Shown here: one piece after another, positions 7,837-16,605 of the stretch
How positions within the stretch are numbered: the first letter of the stretch is position 1
Layout of the letters: every line of letters begins with the position of its first letter
Assembly: GCF_000218625.1 (NCBI RefSeq)
Contig: NC_015672.1
Coordinates: 2,331,451 to 2,395,450 of the forward strand
Direction: 5' to 3'
From: Flexistipes sinusarabici DSM 4947
Lineage (GTDB): Bacteria > Chrysiogenota > Deferribacteres > Deferribacterales > Flexistipitaceae
DNA length: 64,000 bases
Notes under the pieces: generated by a model
Seen by the model: the letters and a program-made list of their open reading frames with translations, nothing else
The model's database searches: none
What the model was told of the DNA's origin: nothing
Program-made: the position numbers and the translations under genes

Positions 7837-8863
7837 AGACTGTCCTCACCTTTTCAACGGCTTCATCAAGCGAATTATAGCATATTTCATGATCAGGGCA
7901 AGCAGGGATGGATTTGTTATAGAGCGGATCATAGTATTCTTTCAGCAGTATTTCTGTAAAGGAATGAAAATCCTCTTTGTCCAGTAATTGTTCCAAATGT
8001 GCGGTTTTTGTCCCTCCCAGGAACCTTTTGATTCTCCTCAGAGAGTTTTTTATCTCGCCTATGTAATTATCAGGATTATACGTTTTTATCGTGTATTCAA
8101 TTCGAAATTCCAGCGGAGCTTTCATTAAAACAGAAACCCCGTTTCTGATGCGTGAATATAATTGCTCCGGTATACTGACCTTGCCTATCCTCTTGCTTTC
8201 ACCTTCTGTGATGAAAGGGCCCTTTAAGTTGTTTTTGTATAAGCTATGCCAGACATTGGTTTCAAAGTTTTTTTGGGTTACATATGGGTAAAATGCTTCT
8301 CCGATTTCACCGAATACAGATCCTTTATGGCAGGCATTTTCTTCAAGATTGATTACCGGTAATTGGGATGAAAGTCTTTCTAAAATTTCTGTCTTAGCAC
8401 AACCCGTGGGTCCGTATAGAGTTATAATATTCAGTTTCTCCGGAAAATCGCTAAAAAAATCGTTTATATGCTTTCTAAACTGTTTGTATCCTCCCCGCAG
8501 CTTAAAAATCCTGTCTATACCTGCAAGTTTAAGAAAGTTTACAGAAGCTTCGCTCCTCAATCCGCCTCTCCAGCAGTAAACAACAGTATTTCTTTTTGTA
8601 TTTTGTGATGAGAAAGCTTTTATAAAATCGGGCAGTTTGGGTGAAATTATTTCGACACCCTTTAATCTGGCCGTTTTCGGTCCCTTTTGCTTATAAAGAG
8701 TGCCGACTATTTTTCTTTCTTCATCGTTTAGCAGAGGAATATTGACAGAGCCGGGGATATGGTCGTGGATAAATTCAGATTCCGATCTTACATCCACGAT
8801 ATTATAATTACCCAGACCTTTTGTGATAATTGTTTCTATATCGATTTCTAAATGATGCTCCAT
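7814..8863 (-). CDS. selU: tRNA 2-selenouridine synthase (rhodanese/P-loop protein)
   Basis: A 349-residue SelU/MnmH. It replaces sulfur by selenium (from selenophosphate) at the 2-thiouridine wobble base of certain tRNAs. The N-terminal rhodanese domain (about residues 8-130) carries the active-site Cys97 in [11 protein letters not shown]. The P-loop domain follows, with Walker A GPTGCAKT at 151-158. Its ATG directly abuts the stop of the upstream LysR gene. Presence of this gene implies that the cell makes selenophosphate (SelD, not in the window). Length and motifs match the family well. Confidence 0.94.
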   Translation of the reverse strand: MEHHLEIDIETIITKGLGNYNIVDVRSESEFIHDHIPGSVNIPLLNDEERKIVGTLYKQKGPKTARLKGVEIISPKLPDFIKAFSSQNTKRNTVVYCWRGGLRSEASVNFLKLAGIDRIFKLRGGYKQFRKHINDFFSDFPEKLNIITLYGPTGCAKTEILERLSSQLPVINLEENACHKGSVFGEIGEAFYPYVTQKNFETNVWHSLYKNNLKGPFITEGESKRIGKVSIPEQLYSRIRNGVSVLMKAPLEFRIEYTIKTYNPDNYIGEIKNSLRRIKRFLGGTKTAHLEQLLDKEDFHSFTEILLKEYYDPLYNKSIPACPDHEICYNSLDEAVEKVRTVYEKVISA

Positions 8864-9757
8864 TTATCTTTCGTATGCCATGAGTGTGCCCAGAAATTGC
8901 TTGAGAAGTTTTTTTGTACTTTTTCTTTTATTGTATACGATATAAATATCTTTTTCCACTACCAGGTCTGTTATGGGAACACTTTTTACTTCGCTTGCAC
9001 AGCTTTTGTTATCCAGTGCTGTCTCGCTTGCAAATGCAATACCCAGTCCGCTTTTTACAGCCTGAATAACAGCGTGCGTTGTGGCGAAAGTTGCAGATGA
9101 GTTCAGACTGTCAAAGTCGTAGCCTTTCTGTTTGAGCGAATGCTCAACAGCTGCTCTTGTTCCGGAGCCTATTTCACGGATAATAAACTCTTCTTTCAGT
9201 ATTTCTTCCACAAAGACATTATCCCGTTTGTAAAGGGGGTGACCCGGGTAAACGGCAAGAACGATTCTGTCTTTCATAAAAAGTTTGTATTCCAAATCTT
9301 TCTTTGGTATTTTCCTCGTTACGATGGCCAAATCGAGAATTCCGTCCGCTATTCTCTGAATTATTGTCTGAGAGTTGTTAACAGTGAAGTTAAAATATGT
9401 TTTGGCGTATGATTCTTTAAAGTTTTTAATTACTTCAGGCAGGATATATTCGGCAATTATTGTGCTGGTTCCGATTCTGAGATTTCCGCTTATTTCGTTT
9501 AAAAATTCTTTGATTGATTCGTGTGATCGTTCTCTCAAATCCATCATATCCACCGCATACGGGTAAAACAACTGGCCTGCTTCGGTCAAGACAACTTCTT
9601 TGGAAAGCCTGTCAAAAAGCTTAACTCCTAAGTTCTCCTCCAGTGTATTTATATGTGTTGATACGGTAGGTTGACTGAGCAGCAGCTTTTCCGCAGCTCT
9701 GGAAAAAGATTTGTATTTTGCCACGAAAACAAATGCTTCCACCTGTTTAAAATCCAT
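8864..9757 (-). CDS. LysR-family transcriptional regulator, probably selenium-metabolism associated
   Basis: A 297-residue LTTR. The N-terminal winged helix-turn-helix (about residues 1-60: MDFKQVEAFVFVAKYKSFSR, then LLSQPTVSTHI) is followed by a periplasmic-binding-like effector domain (about 90-292). Its stop codon abuts the selU start. A LysR subfamily is known to travel with selenium genes, and its position here fits that, but the assignment rests on context. A good ribosome binding site (ccggagg) precedes ATG 9757. A candidate LysR box lies about 130 bp upstream. Confidence 0.88.
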   Translation of the reverse strand: MDFKQVEAFVFVAKYKSFSRAAEKLLLSQPTVSTHINTLEENLGVKLFDRLSKEVVLTEAGQLFYPYAVDMMDLRERSHESIKEFLNEISGNLRIGTSTIIAEYILPEVIKNFKESYAKTYFNFTVNNSQTIIQRIADGILDLAIVTRKIPKKDLEYKLFMKDRIVLAVYPGHPLYKRDNVFVEEILKEEFIIREIGSGTRAAVEHSLKQKGYDFDSLNSSATFATTHAVIQAVKSGLGIAFASETALDNKSCASEVKSVPITDLVVEKDIYIVYNKRKSTKKLLKQFLGTLMAYER

Positions 9758-9883
9758 TTAAGCCTCCGGATGAAAAAATTTTATAAATACGGATTGCCCA
9801 AGTTCTGTTTGTTATACAGAAAAAGGCGTATTGGCTACGATTGTCAGTGTACAAATACTCTAAAAAGCAAATTAGAACATAAT

Positions 9884-9898
9884 ATTGATAAAATCAAT
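9884..9898. promoter_or_regulatory. Candidate LysR box (T-N11-A palindrome)
   Basis: ATTGATAAAATCAAT is a perfect dyad (ATTGA-N5-TCAAT) containing the T-N11-A spacing typical of LTTR sites. It lies in the 201 bp gap between pepA and the LysR gene, upstream of the latter. It could be an autoregulatory site. Confidence 0.4.
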
Positions 9899-9958
9899 AG
9901 CAAACTGTGGGCAACTAAAGACAGCTTGTTGGAGAATCTGCGAATCTCACAAATATAA

Positions 9959-11473
9959 TTATCCGGAAGTATAGTATTTTTTTATGAAATGATACAGCAG
10001 CCTCACCCCGAATCCGCTGGCATTGCTCCCGAATATTGGATGCTCATCCTCGAGAAAAGCTGTCCCTGCAATATCCAGGTGAATCCAGGGATAATTGTTG
10101 ATAAATTCTCTGAGGAAGAGCCCGGCAATGGTTGTTCCGGCTTCTCTCTTTTTTGTGCTGATGTTCTGGAGATCCGCTATCTTTCCTTTTATGCGGTCTG
10201 TGTAGCCTTCATATAAAGGAAGCTCCCAAATATCCTCGGAAATATCGTAAGAGATGTCGGATATGTTTTTGGCCAGAAATTTTCTGTTGGAGATTAAGCC
10301 GGCGCAATGGCTTCCGAGTGCTATTACGCAGGCTCCGGTCAAGGTGGCTATATCGATAACAATTTCCGGATCTTTTTCTATGGCAAAACTTAAGGCATCT
10401 GCCATAATGAGGCGCCCTTCGGCATCAGTGTTTAAAATTTCCACAGTTTTTCCGCTGTATGATTTTATTATATCTCCGGGTTTATATGCAGCCCCGCCGA
10501 TGGTGTTTTCCGCAAGGGGAAGATAGGCATATATATTAACCTTTACTCCGCTTTCGGCCAGGGCTGAAACTACTGCATAAACAGTGGCTGCCCCTGCCAT
10601 ATCCGTTTTCATCGTTTCAATGCTCCCTGTGGGTTTAAGGTTTGTTCCGCCGCTGTCAAAAGTAACTCCTTTGCCGACTAATGCGATAGATTTATCACTT
10701 TCGGAACCCCCCCGGTATTCCAGTACTGCAAGTTTCGGTTTGTTCTCACTCCCTTTGCCAACTGTATATATGAGATTAAAGTTCTTTGATTTGAGCTCGT
10801 TATGGTCATATTCAGTCAGTTTTACGCCTTCCGGCAGATTTTTTTTCAAATATCGGCAGAAAGTATCAGGTACTATATCTCCTGCGGGATAATTTATCAG
10901 ATCTTTAGCTTTATAAACATATCCGAAAAGAGTCTTAATTTCCTCAGAATAAGTGTCCATGTATTTTTTTAGTTTTGTGGATGAAGTGATAACCTCAATT
11001 TCCTCTAATTCATAATTTTCTTTCTTTGATTTATAGTAGCTGAATTCATAAAGACCGAAATAAATGCCTTCGATAAAACTTTTTATATGATCGAAATCTT
11101 TTTTCTCGCCTGCTATATCTTCAAAAGAAAGTATGGAAAAAGAATAGATCATATCCTGTCTGCAGATTTTTGCGAATTTGCTTCCCAGCTCCATATAATA
11201 ACGATATTCTTCAAGCTCTTTGGGGACATTGACAAGATATATCTTTTTCAGCTTTTTATTTATTTCCATATAAAAACTTTTTATTTCTTTTTCTTTGTAA
11301 TTAAAATAATCCGAAGAGATAATGCGGTTAATTTCGTCATCTATTCGCTTGCCTGTTAACTGTTTTATAGATCTCATATTTTTGTAAACGGGGATAACTA
11401 TTGCCTCTTTCTTTGAATTAAGAGCTATCTTTTTTCTGCATGATACTTTCATTTGACACTCCTGTTTGGACAA
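9959..11473 (-). CDS. pepA: Leucyl aminopeptidase, M17 family (cytosol aminopeptidase)
   Basis: A 504-residue M17 peptidase. The family signature NTDAEGRLIMADAL is intact. The metal-binding Lys and Asp region reads VGKGVTFDSGG, and a second catalytic segment MKTDMAGAATVYAV follows. It removes N-terminal residues from peptides as a cytoplasmic metal-dependent hexamer. The N-terminal 160 residues are the usual divergent macro-like domain. Transcription is from a nearby promoter (11491-11519), and the gene is divergent from the ADP-ribosylglycohydrolase gene. Confidence 0.94.
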   Translation of the reverse strand: MSKQECQMKVSCRKKIALNSKKEAIVIPVYKNMRSIKQLTGKRIDDEINRIISSDYFNYKEKEIKSFYMEINKKLKKIYLVNVPKELEEYRYYMELGSKFAKICRQDMIYSFSILSFEDIAGEKKDFDHIKSFIEGIYFGLYEFSYYKSKKENYELEEIEVITSSTKLKKYMDTYSEEIKTLFGYVYKAKDLINYPAGDIVPDTFCRYLKKNLPEGVKLTEYDHNELKSKNFNLIYTVGKGSENKPKLAVLEYRGGSESDKSIALVGKGVTFDSGGTNLKPTGSIETMKTDMAGAATVYAVVSALAESGVKVNIYAYLPLAENTIGGAAYKPGDIIKSYSGKTVEILNTDAEGRLIMADALSFAIEKDPEIVIDIATLTGACVIALGSHCAGLISNRKFLAKNISDISYDISEDIWELPLYEGYTDRIKGKIADLQNISTKKREAGTTIAGLFLREFINNYPWIHLDIAGTAFLEDEHPIFGSNASGFGVRLLYHFIKKYYTSG

Positions 11474-11490
11474 GTATTTACTTTGGAGAG

Positions 11491-11519
11491 AGCATAATTT
11501 AAATAGTTTTAAATTTCAA
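11491..11519 (-). promoter_or_regulatory. Promoter of pepA
   Basis: On the minus strand, TTGAAA (11519-11514), a 17 bp spacer and TATGCT (11496-11491), about 20 bp from the pepA start. Confidence 0.55.
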
Positions 11520-11598
11520 GTACATTGGAATGTTCATGCTTTCTGAGGTCAGAGCGTTTTCATCTTATAGGCTGAGTAGTTCTTGGCTGCATTTGTCT

Positions 11599-11626
11599 TG
11601 AACTATTAATGCACAGGGTTATTATT
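11599..11626 (+). promoter_or_regulatory. Promoter of the ADP-ribosylglycohydrolase gene
   Basis: TTGAAC (11599-11604), a 16 bp spacer and TATTAT (11621-11626). It lies downstream of an in-frame ATG at 11609, which supports ATG 11645 as the real start. Confidence 0.55.
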
Positions 11627-11644
11627 AACAAAAAAGGAGTCAAT

Positions 11645-12709
11645 ATGTCCGAAAAAACAAAAAAGAGAGCCAAAGGAGCTGTAATGGGGGCATTTATAGG
11701 TGATGCTCTTGCTTTAGGTCCCCACTGGTACTACGACCTTGAGAAGTTTCGTGAAGATTACGGAGAATGGGTTGATGATTACACTGCTCCGAAAAAAGGA
11801 AGGTATCATGAAGGGCTTAAGGCCGGTGATTTGTCACAGTCAGGGTATATTCTGAAGATGCTGCTTGAAAGCATAATGGAAAATAAGGGTTATGAAGAGA
11901 AAGATTTTTGCAGAAGGATAGATAATGGCCTCTTTCCTCAGTTGGACGGAACACCGGTCAGCGGGCCCGGAAATTATACCAGTCAGTCCATAAGGGATGC
12001 TTATCGCAATCGTGTTGTTAATAATCTGCAATGGGGAGAATTCGAAGGTCATGCTGATACAACGGAAGCTATTGAGAGGACACTGGGCATAACGGCTTAT
12101 TATGCAGGTAATCTGAAGGAAGCCTGCAGAAACGTTTACTCAAATACTATTTTGACTCAAAGTGATGAGCTCGTTGTTTCAATGTCGGTCGCTTTCAATG
12201 CCGTGCTTTGGGAGCTTATAAACGGTCATCCTCTGGATGAACAAATTTCCGGCAAATTAATGCAGGAAGTTAAAAACAATTCCTTACCGTTTCATGCAGT
12301 TACCGGCGATGATTTGACGCCTACTAAAAAAGGTGTACCCGAGCCTTCGCGTTTGGGGCGTTTTGCGTCTCCCGATGCACTTTTAACCCCATCTTTTATT
12401 GCCAGGGCAGCAGGAGATCCCGGTGTTTCAATTGAGCCTGCCTGGAAAGTTTCTCTCGTTTACGGTATGCCCTGTGCAATATATCATATACTTCCTTCGG
12501 TTTATTACCTTGCAGCACGGTTTAAAGATGATTTTGAATCGGCTGTACTGCACGCTGTGAACAGCGGAGGCCAGAATATGGCAAGAGCTATGCTTACGGG
12601 TGCCTTGGTCGGTGCCCAAGTGGGAATAGATGGCATTCCTGCAAGGTTCATAGAAGGTCTGACTGAAAAAGAGATACTGTTAAAATTAACAGAGCAGCTT
12701 TTCGGTTGA
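11645..12709 (+). CDS. ADP-ribosylglycohydrolase family protein
   Basis: A protein of about 354 residues starting at ATG 11645, which has a good ribosome binding site (aaaggag). The N-terminus AKGAVMGAFIGDALALGPHW is the classic GxxxGDxxG/A opening of the ARH/DraG fold, whose acidic residues bind two divalent cations. A second metal-site region is suggested by the central and C-terminal segments. The family removes ADP-ribose from proteins or hydrolyses related ADP-ribosyl compounds in the cytoplasm. Its target here is unknown, and I see no DraT or other ADP-ribosyltransferase in the window. It sits 175 bp upstream of the amidoligase gene on the same strand. Confidence 0.88.
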   Translation: MSEKTKKRAKGAVMGAFIGDALALGPHWYYDLEKFREDYGEWVDDYTAPKKGRYHEGLKAGDLSQSGYILKMLLESIMENKGYEEKDFCRRIDNGLFPQLDGTPVSGPGNYTSQSIRDAYRNRVVNNLQWGEFEGHADTTEAIERTLGITAYYAGNLKEACRNVYSNTILTQSDELVVSMSVAFNAVLWELINGHPLDEQISGKLMQEVKNNSLPFHAVTGDDLTPTKKGVPEPSRLGRFASPDALLTPSFIARAAGDPGVSIEPAWKVSLVYGMPCAIYHILPSVYYLAARFKDDFESAVLHAVNSGGQNMARAMLTGALVGAQVGIDGIPARFIEGLTEKEILLKLTEQLFG

Positions 12710-12732
12710 TAGAATTGTCCCCCCCAATCAAT

Positions 12733-12806
12733 TTACTCAACTACCTCAAATACTTTAAATATCTCCACTTCATGCATTACGCATCACATATCACGCTTTA
12801 ACACTA
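12733..12806. repeat. Word-like degenerate repeat tract C
   Basis: The tract contains actcaactacctcaaatac, then tttaaatatctcc, then gcattacgcatcacatatca, then ctttaacactaatac. The same words recur at 20452-20525, 29772-29815 and 48920-48983. It is non-coding and lies between the ADP-ribosylglycohydrolase and amidoligase genes. Confidence 0.6.
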
Positions 12807-12850
12807 ATACTGTGTGAATTTTTTGGGAGGTTGCTAAAAAAATAGTTGAC

Positions 12851-12877
12851 TTGACAATAGGGTTTCGATGGTATATT
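12851..12877 (+). promoter_or_regulatory. Promoter of the amidoligase gene, possibly giving a leaderless mRNA
   Basis: TTGACA (12851-12856) and TATATT (12872-12877) are spaced by 15 bp. Transcription would begin close to ATG 12885. No Shine-Dalgarno sequence precedes that ATG. Confidence 0.5.
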
Positions 12878-12884
12878 AGATATT

Positions 12885-14165
12885 ATGTTGAATAGTACAG
12901 CGTTATATTATCTTCTTGCCGGCTCTAAATACTATAGTTTCCTGGATAGCAAAGATTTTGTCCGTCAAGTAAGAAACTATTCAGAGAAAGAAATAGAATA
13001 TTTTTTTAATAACAGGTTTATAAGGCATGAAAAATGGTTCAGAAGATACCTTAAAATTTTAATAGCTGTATTCACAGTAAACCTTCTTGCCAGAAAGTTT
13101 GAGCGTTATCTTTCCCGTTTGTGCTGTTTCTATGATCTTAGCTGCTCCAGATACGCTCCGGCAACGCTTATGGCACTTAGAGCCTTTAATAAAAACAGGC
13201 AATTTTTTAATATTGAGTTCGATCGGTTTATTTTTCTCAGGGAATTGATTTACATAGTTAATTCTCGTGTTAATGAATTTTGTAAATGTACAAACCTTTA
13301 CCCTGATAGAATTCAGTTTATTCAAGGCAATACCCCATTAGGTGTTGAAATGGAGTTTTCAAATAAGGGTACTGCAGCAGGCAGATTTCTTGAAAGGGGC
13401 AAAGGGGATCCTCTGGTTAATTTTTCAAAATATCATTATTACCATTTAACAAATTTTATGTGGCGTTTCGGCGCTTATATTGATTCTGACACCCCTTTTA
13501 AGCAATTTATTAAAAAAGGAGGATTTTTGGAATATACGTTTACCGTTCCAGATAAGTTTCTGCAAACGTCTATGCCTCTGACTAAAAGTCCTGATTTTGC
13601 CGGTAAACTTATTAATGAGGCCGTTAAGTTTACACCTGTGCAGCCTCACAGTCTTCACATAACCGTACAGAAAAATACCGGAAAACACAAACTGCCGCTG
13701 CCTTCTTTTGATGAGATACTTTTTCTTCTGTTTTGCAGCGGGCAGTTTTTGTGCAAAGACGGCAAAATTGTTGAAAGCCGGATTGTGGAAGAAAACATGA
13801 AAGATATTGTTTTGCTCAGAAAGCGCAAAAATTACAAAAAATGGGTGGATACTGTAGAGTTCAGCCATATGCGGCTGTGCAGGGATTTTATTCGGAGAAA
13901 TGTCTATGAGCCGTCAATCATGTTAATGGTCGCATATAAGAATTTGTTTGCGTTTGCGGATATTTTCCCTTATACAAATAAGCTCAGGCAATGGGGAAGA
14001 CGGCCCTATCTGCCGGCGTTAAATCCTAACGACATGTTTGAAATTATCAGAAAAGGCCTTGATGAGGAAAAAGCTTTACCTGAGCATTATAAAGAATATA
14101 TTGTTGAAAAAGTAAAAGAATTTTACTTTTTTAACAAATCTATTGTAATGAATAAAACAGCTTGA
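12885..14165 (+). CDS. Predicted amidoligase (carboxylate-amine ligase of the glutamine synthetase/GCS-like fold)
   Basis: A 426-residue protein with no firm named family by eye. Several features point to the COOH-NH2 ligase (amidoligase) superfamily. There is a GVEMEF strand with the paired glutamates at residues 155 and 157, a GGFLEYTF strand near 212-219, an HSLH pair at 255-258 and an ESR motif near 297-299. In this fold such Glu, His and Arg residues bind metal-ATP and substrates. The first 145 residues are alpha-helical and Lys/Arg/Phe-rich, of unknown role. The next gene, 9 bp on, encodes a gamma-glutamyl-cyclotransferase-like protein, a partner reported for predicted amidoligases. The ORF starts at ATG 12885 without a visible ribosome binding site. 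Function remains predicted. Confidence 0.55.
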   Translation: MLNSTALYYLLAGSKYYSFLDSKDFVRQVRNYSEKEIEYFFNNRFIRHEKWFRRYLKILIAVFTVNLLARKFERYLSRLCCFYDLSCSRYAPATLMALRAFNKNRQFFNIEFDRFIFLRELIYIVNSRVNEFCKCTNLYPDRIQFIQGNTPLGVEMEFSNKGTAAGRFLERGKGDPLVNFSKYHYYHLTNFMWRFGAYIDSDTPFKQFIKKGGFLEYTFTVPDKFLQTSMPLTKSPDFAGKLINEAVKFTPVQPHSLHITVQKNTGKHKLPLPSFDEILFLLFCSGQFLCKDGKIVESRIVEENMKDIVLLRKRKNYKKWVDTVEFSHMRLCRDFIRRNVYEPSIMLMVAYKNLFAFADIFPYTNKLRQWGRRPYLPALNPNDMFEIIRKGLDEEKALPEHYKEYIVEKVKEFYFFNKSIVMNKTA

Positions 14166-14174
14166 GGAGAAATT

Positions 14175-14672
14175 GTGCCTAAAAATTATAACGTTTTTGT
14201 ATATGGGACTCTAATGAAAGGTTTTGACGGATATAAAAAATATATGTGTAAGGGGAATTATATAAGCAACGGCTCCTTAAAGGGAATTATGTACCATACC
14301 GGTTCAGGTTATCCTGCAGTTATCTATGACAGTAAAAAAGGCGGTGAGGTAGCCGGGGAACTCTACAAAGTCGATGAAAATTTGATGAAAGAGCTCAGGC
14401 GATATGAGGGTATAGGCTCATTGCTAACATGTTATGAAGAGAAACTGGTAAAAATCCAAACAAAAGATGGTGATATACCGGCCAGAGTTTTTGTGGTTTC
14501 ACCCTTCTGGAAAAATCTTATTAAGCTTTCAGGTGTATTGGTGAGCAACGGCGACTGGAAAAAGTTTGTAACAGCTCCGCCGAAAAAGGCTTGGCAGACA
14601 ATAGCACCTGCTATCCTTTTTTTCGTTTCTTTTATATTTGTTTTTCAGATTATTTTTAAGATAACGGGATGA
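14175..14672 (+). CDS. Gamma-glutamylcyclotransferase-like (AIG2/GGCT fold) protein with C-terminal membrane anchor
   Basis: A 165-residue protein starting at GTG 14175 with a good ribosome binding site (gaggag). The N-terminal VFVYGTLMKG is the substrate-binding YGTL loop of the GGCT/AIG2 fold. GELYKVDENLMKELRRYEG follows the usual acidic strand and helix. After about residue 140 a hydrophobic stretch (IAPAILFFVSFIFVFQIIF) forms one membrane span, an uncommon addition that would place the domain at the inner membrane. GGCT enzymes release 5-oxoproline from gamma-glutamyl amines. The gene directly follows the predicted amidoligase and is likely co-transcribed with it, suggesting they make and break the same amide or isopeptide bond. 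Confidence 0.72.
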   Translation: MPKNYNVFVYGTLMKGFDGYKKYMCKGNYISNGSLKGIMYHTGSGYPAVIYDSKKGGEVAGELYKVDENLMKELRRYEGIGSLLTCYEEKLVKIQTKDGDIPARVFVVSPFWKNLIKLSGVLVSNGDWKKFVTAPPKKAWQTIAPAILFFVSFIFVFQIIFKITG

Positions 14673-14834
14673 TTTTTTACTTCTGCATCCTTGAAAGAAT
14701 TTTCAGGGCTGCTACCGGTTATAAATAAAATCTGAGTTAACAGTTGAATTCATACCAAAAAAATTGATTTACTATAAAAAACCTTAACTAATGTGTAAAG
14801 TTATGATAATAATTTAGTTAAAATTCAAACGGAT

Positions 14835-15071
14835 ATGAAAAATATAAGCATAAAAAAGCAGTTTATTTTTATTATAGGCCTGGCGTTTCTTGTCCAGCTG
14901 ATTATTCTCGTGGCCTTTCTTCTATTTTCACAGTATCAGTATTACAAAGATTCCACAAAACTGGCATACCGGCAGGAAGTTAAAAATACCAGAGAAAAAG
15001 TTCGGCGTGAAGTGGAGCAGTTATACAGCAGGAGTTTATCAGTTATAATCAAAAATGTAGTCCTAAACTGA
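14835..15071 (+). pseudogene. N-terminal fragment of a membrane sensor protein, cut by an IS element
   Basis: Residues 1-35 (MKNISIKKQFIFIIGLAFLV onward) form a positive-inside membrane span followed by a charged helix, as at the start of sensor kinases or chemoreceptors. The native sequence stops around 15055, and the last few residues belong to the inserted IS1634-type element. A receiver-like fragment on the far side of the two IS elements (18149-18515) may be the other end of the same hybrid sensor. If so, the sensing and kinase parts have been lost. Confidence 0.6.
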
Positions 15072-16604
15072 CTTAGTTTTTTGAAGAATGGCGTCAAATC
15101 GGGATTTAATTTTTTCCATGCGGGCTGATTTGTAGTACGTGTATATATGCATTTATTGTTGACATATATGTTTTTGTGGTTTATACATAAGTATGTTTTT
15201 GGGAAAAGTAGAGTCCAAAAGAAAATCAGGGTATACGCATACAACCGTGCAGCTGGTGGAATCATACAGAAATGAAGAGGGTAAGAGCAGAACAAGAATT
15301 CTTTATCATTTCGGTCCATTGGATAAATTTCTTCAGGCTGATGCTGACAAGCTTGTAGACAGTGTATTGAAGATGAAGGGCGAGGTATTTCTTGATCATT
15401 TGGAAAAATTTGGTTCAGCTAAAAACTTTGGAGATTTGTTTACCATATTCCGTATATTAAAGGAGCTAAAGTTTTTCCAGGAAATAGAAAAGATTAAGGA
15501 GAGTGAAACCCGTATAGAGTTTGATCTGGTAGGCCATATTAACGCATTGATCTCAAATAGAATTAATGACCCTTCGAGTAAACTAAAGTTATTAAGCTGG
15601 CTTGAGTTAGTATATTTGCCGGAATTAAAATCAAGCGGAATCAACTATAATAACCTATCAAGATCGATGGATTTTTTAATAAAGCATAAGAAACGTCTTG
15701 AAGATCGTCTTGCAGAGAGCGTGCTGAGTATTTTTGATTTAAGCCTGCGCATGTGTTTTTATGACATGACTTCGAGTTATTTTGAGACGAACAATTTAAG
15801 TGATTCAGATATACGTTGTTATGGTTATTCAAGGGACAACCGTTCAGACAGGGTACAGGTGACTATAGGTGTAGTAATGACAGAGGAAGGTATTCCGATA
15901 GCTCATTATGTGTTCCCGGGCAACACAGCAGATGTGAGTACCTTGCAGGAAGTGGTAAAAGATATAAAGGATAGATTTGGAGACTTTCGTGAAGTTTCGA
16001 TAGTAACGGACAAGGGGATGACAAGTGACAAGAATATAGATTATTTACTATCCGGTGATCATTCATTTATAGTTGGAGAATCCAAGACTAAAAAGATATC
16101 CAGAGAGATATTATCAGAAGCTAATACTGAGCAGGAGGACAAAGAGAGCGGTTTTACATATGAAAAAGTTGTACCGTATAAATATGAAGTTGACGGTATT
16201 AAAAGACTTTGCAATTTACGTTATGTTTACAGTTTTAATCCTGAGACGTATCGCTTGAATGCTGAAAAATTCAAGGTAAAGCTTGCTGATTATGAAGAAA
16301 AGCTTTCGGAGATAAATGTTAAGGATATAGATTCAGCAGATAAGTATAGTCAACTTAAATCCTGGCTAAAATCACACGGTATGGTTAAGTGGTTTGATTT
16401 GTCTATCCAGGGTGACGTTGTTATTTCTAAATCCAAGGATTCGGTTCTGTCTTCAGTTCAAGCCGGTTTTGGCTGGTTTTTAATAAAGTCCAACTTATCC
16501 TGGGAGTGGAACAAAGAAGAGCTTGTGTCAGGTTATAAGACATTATGGAAAGTGGAGCATGGTTTTCGTGAGTTAAAGCATTCATTTGATATCCGTCCTA
16601 TGTA
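15056..16604 (+). mobile_element. IS1634-type insertion sequence, 3'-truncated
   Basis: Left boundary approximate (near tgtagtccta). The element contains the transposase frame from 15193 and ends abruptly at 16604, where an IS5-type element begins. A second, complementary piece of the same element lies at 37920-38501 on the other strand. Confidence 0.7.
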
Positions 16605-16605
16605 G
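15193..16605 (+). pseudogene. IS1634-family transposase, lacking the last ~88 residues
   Basis: 470 of an estimated 558 residues remain. The DDE catalytic residues can be picked out: Asp in FYDMTSSYFE, Asp in IVTDKGMTSDKNI, and Glu in WKVEHGFRELKHSF near the C-terminus. The frame ends right after DIRPM, where the IS5-type element starts. The minus-strand copy at 37920-38501 continues past this point (YHWTERRIRAHVFL...), showing what is missing. Loss of the C-terminus probably inactivates it. Confidence 0.88.

Noticed and set aside
9671-9958. Plus-strand 95-codon frame over the lysR 5' end
   Set aside because: Mostly antisense to the LysR gene, no ribosome binding site at any internal start, no family features.
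12733-12806. CRISPR array in the word-like repeat tracts
   Set aside because: No constant repeat unit, no regular spacers and no cas genes in the window.
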